Assembly (NCBI RefSeq): GCF_002567005.1
Contig: NZ_NUZU01000010.1
Span: 92,290 to 156,289 of the forward strand
Source: Bacillus sp. AFS073361
GTDB lineage: Bacteria; Bacillota; Bacilli; Bacillales; Cytobacillaceae
Length of the DNA stretch: 64,000 nucleotides
Direction of reading: 5' to 3'
The notes under the pieces were generated by a model, which searched no databases, had not been told where the DNA came from, and saw nothing but the letters and a program-made list of their open reading frames with translations. Numbering within the stretch: the first letter of the stretch is position 1; the number at the start of each line of letters is the position of its first letter. The position numbers and the translations under genes are program-made. This document shows, piece after piece, positions 62,868-64,000 of the stretch.

Positions 62868-63135
62868 ATAAGTTCCCTTATCCTGTTTTTAGACAGGTAA
62901 GGAGTCACCTCCCAGTTTGATAAAAAAATTGGCTCTTATTTCCTTGAATTAATTTCTAGTTTTCTCCTAATCTCGTCTAATGGTCATCATACCACCTCGA
63001 CAATTTAATAAATTAACAATAATTATAAAGAATTTGAACTATACAGTCAAACGTTCTGGTTAGTATATTAGTTGATAACTATATTTTATGGAGAAACATA
63101 GTGAATATGAACAATAAAGACGAAATATTACAAAA
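62868..63135 (-). other. Leader region of the CNNM gene, hairpin-rich
   Basis: On the minus strand it contains GGAG-GTGA-CTCC (62901-62912) and CCTGT-CTAAAA-ACAGG just before the ribosome site, able to influence translation. I compared it by eye with the M-box and yybP-ykoY cation riboswitches and found no match to their cores. Confidence 0.35.
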
Positions 63136-63140
63136 ATTTA

Positions 63141-63192
63141 GATGAAAAACAAACAGATCCTACTCAAGAGCAGCATCTGTTTGTTTTTCATC
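63141..63192 (-). terminator. Terminator of the window-end CNNM gene
   Basis: Perfect 18-bp stem (GATGAAAAACAAACAGAT and complement) overlapping the last codons of the gene; TAAATTTTTG follows on the minus strand. Confidence 0.85.
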
Positions 63193-64000
63193 TGAATCTG
63201 CTTTAAAAACCTCTATGTACAAGATATGGTGTCCTTCAATCTCCTGAATTTGAAATACAAAATCTTCATGTTCAATGGAGTCACCTTTATGTACATCAAA
63301 TTTTTGTGTTAAAAACCAGCCGCCAATCGTATCGACATCTTCCTCATCCAGTGTGGTACCGAGAAGGTCGTTTACTTCACTAATTAAAACTTTACCATCT
63401 AAAATAAAATGTCCATCATTTTTTTTCTGGATAAGAGGAAGCTCATCCAAGTCAAATTCATCGCGTATTTCACCAACAATTTCTTCGAGTATGTCTTCAA
63501 CCGTGACAATACCTGCTGTCCCGCCATATTCATCCGATAAAACAGCCATATGGGAACGATTTTTTTGCAGTTTGAGCAGAAGTTCCTGAATCGGTATGGT
63601 TTCAATGACATGAATAACGGGTTTTAGATAGGGAAGCAACGGTCGGTCTCCAGTGCATTTTTGCTGGATACAATCTGTTAAGACTTCTTTTATGTTAATA
63701 ACCCCTAAAATATTATCCTTGTCACCATCAATAAGTGGATATCTTGTATACTTTTCTTCCTTAACGATTTCAATAATTTCTTCCATGGATGCATCTTTTG
63801 AAAGTGTTACGAGTTCAGTTCTGGGAACCATAATTTCTTTAGCAACCCGATTATCAAATTCGAATATTCGGTCCATATATCGATATTCAGATTGGTTAAT
63901 TTCACCACTTTCATAACTTTGTGAGAGAATTAATCTTAATTCTTCTTCAGAAAGGACAATATCGTGCTCGGATGCGGGCTGTACCCCGAAAAGTCCAGTA
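63160..64000 (-). CDS. CNNM/HlyC-CorC family protein with CBS domains, cut by the window end
   Basis: The C-terminal about 280 residues of a second CNNM/CBS/CorC_HlyC protein. The frame is open to base 64000; the part beyond the internal ATG at 63876 reads [26 protein letters not shown] and aligns with [27 protein letters not shown] of the neighbour, so 63876 is not the start. [14 protein letters not shown] and [25 protein letters not shown] are the CBS-domain blocks. The membrane domain lies outside the window. Tandem paralogue of the 61503 gene. Confidence 0.92.
   Translation of the reverse strand, partial: TGLFGVQPASEHDIVLSEEELRLILSQSYESGEINQSEYRYMDRIFEFDNRVAKEIMVPRTELVTLSKDASMEEIIEIVKEEKYTRYPLIDGDKDNILGVINIKEVLTDCIQQKCTGDRPLLPYLKPVIHVIETIPIQELLLKLQKNRSHMAVLSDEYGGTAGIVTVEDILEEIVGEIRDEFDLDELPLIQKKNDGHFILDGKVLISEVNDLLGTTLDEEDVDTIGGWFLTQKFDVHKGDSIEHEDFVFQIQEIEGHHILYIEVFKADSDEKQTDAALE

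Noticed and set aside
62868..63060. M-box or yybP-ykoY cation riboswitch upstream of the CNNM gene
   Set aside because: Hairpins exist, but none of the conserved core words of either class could be found.

Overview
The window looks like a chromosomal segment of a low-GC, endospore-forming Bacillaceae (Bacillus/Neobacillus-like). The signs are SpoVR, DeoR/DeoC/Cdd, an Ald/PucR/alanine-permease group, a YhcT-YhcU-like pair, YhdB, PgcA, AGGAGG-type ribosome binding sites, CcpA-, Fur- and PhoP-like boxes, and many GC-stem/T-run terminators. I see no rRNA, tRNA, CRISPR array, transposase or phage gene. The name and species are inference from gene content only.

Region 1 (1-21.7 kb) is a sugar-acid catabolic island and the most interesting part. 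It holds two GPH-type (glucuronide-like) symporters, two ROK repressors, uronate isomerase UxaC, 6-phosphogluconate dehydrogenase, an AraC-type regulator, a four-gene set of two TIM-barrel isomerase/epimerase proteins and two Gfo/Idh/MocA dehydrogenases, and then the run larA homologue - SDR (fructuronate-reductase-like) - larE - gluconokinase - larB - larC1 - larC2. LarB, LarC and LarE make the nickel-pincer nucleotide cofactor of the lactate racemase superfamily, and some LarA relatives are D-gluconate 2-epimerases. D-mannonate and D-gluconate are C2 epimers. The genes therefore read as one complete route: glucuronate -> fructuronate (UxaC) -> mannonate (SDR) -> gluconate (nickel epimerase) -> 6-phosphogluconate (kinase) -> ribulose-5-phosphate (Gnd). 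This would avoid mannonate dehydratase and the KDG branch, whose genes are absent from the window. Three promoters in the island share the same layout: TTGAC(G/T)-N17-(-10), then a 25-bp inverted repeat of the XylR/ROK type, then a 14-bp GG-centred palindrome in the leader.

Region 2 (21.8-31.1 kb) carries a small unknown protein, an ArsB/NhaD-type permease, a short metallophosphatase lacking its usual C-terminal domain (behind a Fur-like box), an MMPL exporter, the deoR-deoC-xapX-cdd deoxynucleoside group, a DUF3189-like protein and a pyrroline-5-carboxylate reductase. Region 3 (31.3-37.4 kb) is a tightly coupled operon of receiver-only regulator, HEAT-repeat protein, membrane GT2 synthase and a 1062-residue membrane-anchored glycosidase-like protein, probably an exopolysaccharide system.

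Region 4 (37.4-53.7 kb) is mostly housekeeping: YitT, Pit plus DUF47 phosphate uptake with nearby PhoP-box-like repeats, a GlsB-type membrane protein, RluA, YhcU-like, PgcA, YhdB, an M14 peptidase, SpoVR, a partial riboflavin-type cluster (GTP cyclohydrolase II, RibD, HAD phosphatase), then alanine dehydrogenase, its PucR regulator and an amino-acid permease with a perfect cre site. Region 5 (53.7-64 kb) holds a TetR-MMPL pair with two matching operators, a P4-type acid phosphatase, a heme-copper-oxidase-like mini protein, DUF445, a lipoprotein, a HesB-like protein, a coiled-coil protein and two tandem CNNM/CBS transporters, the last cut by the window end.
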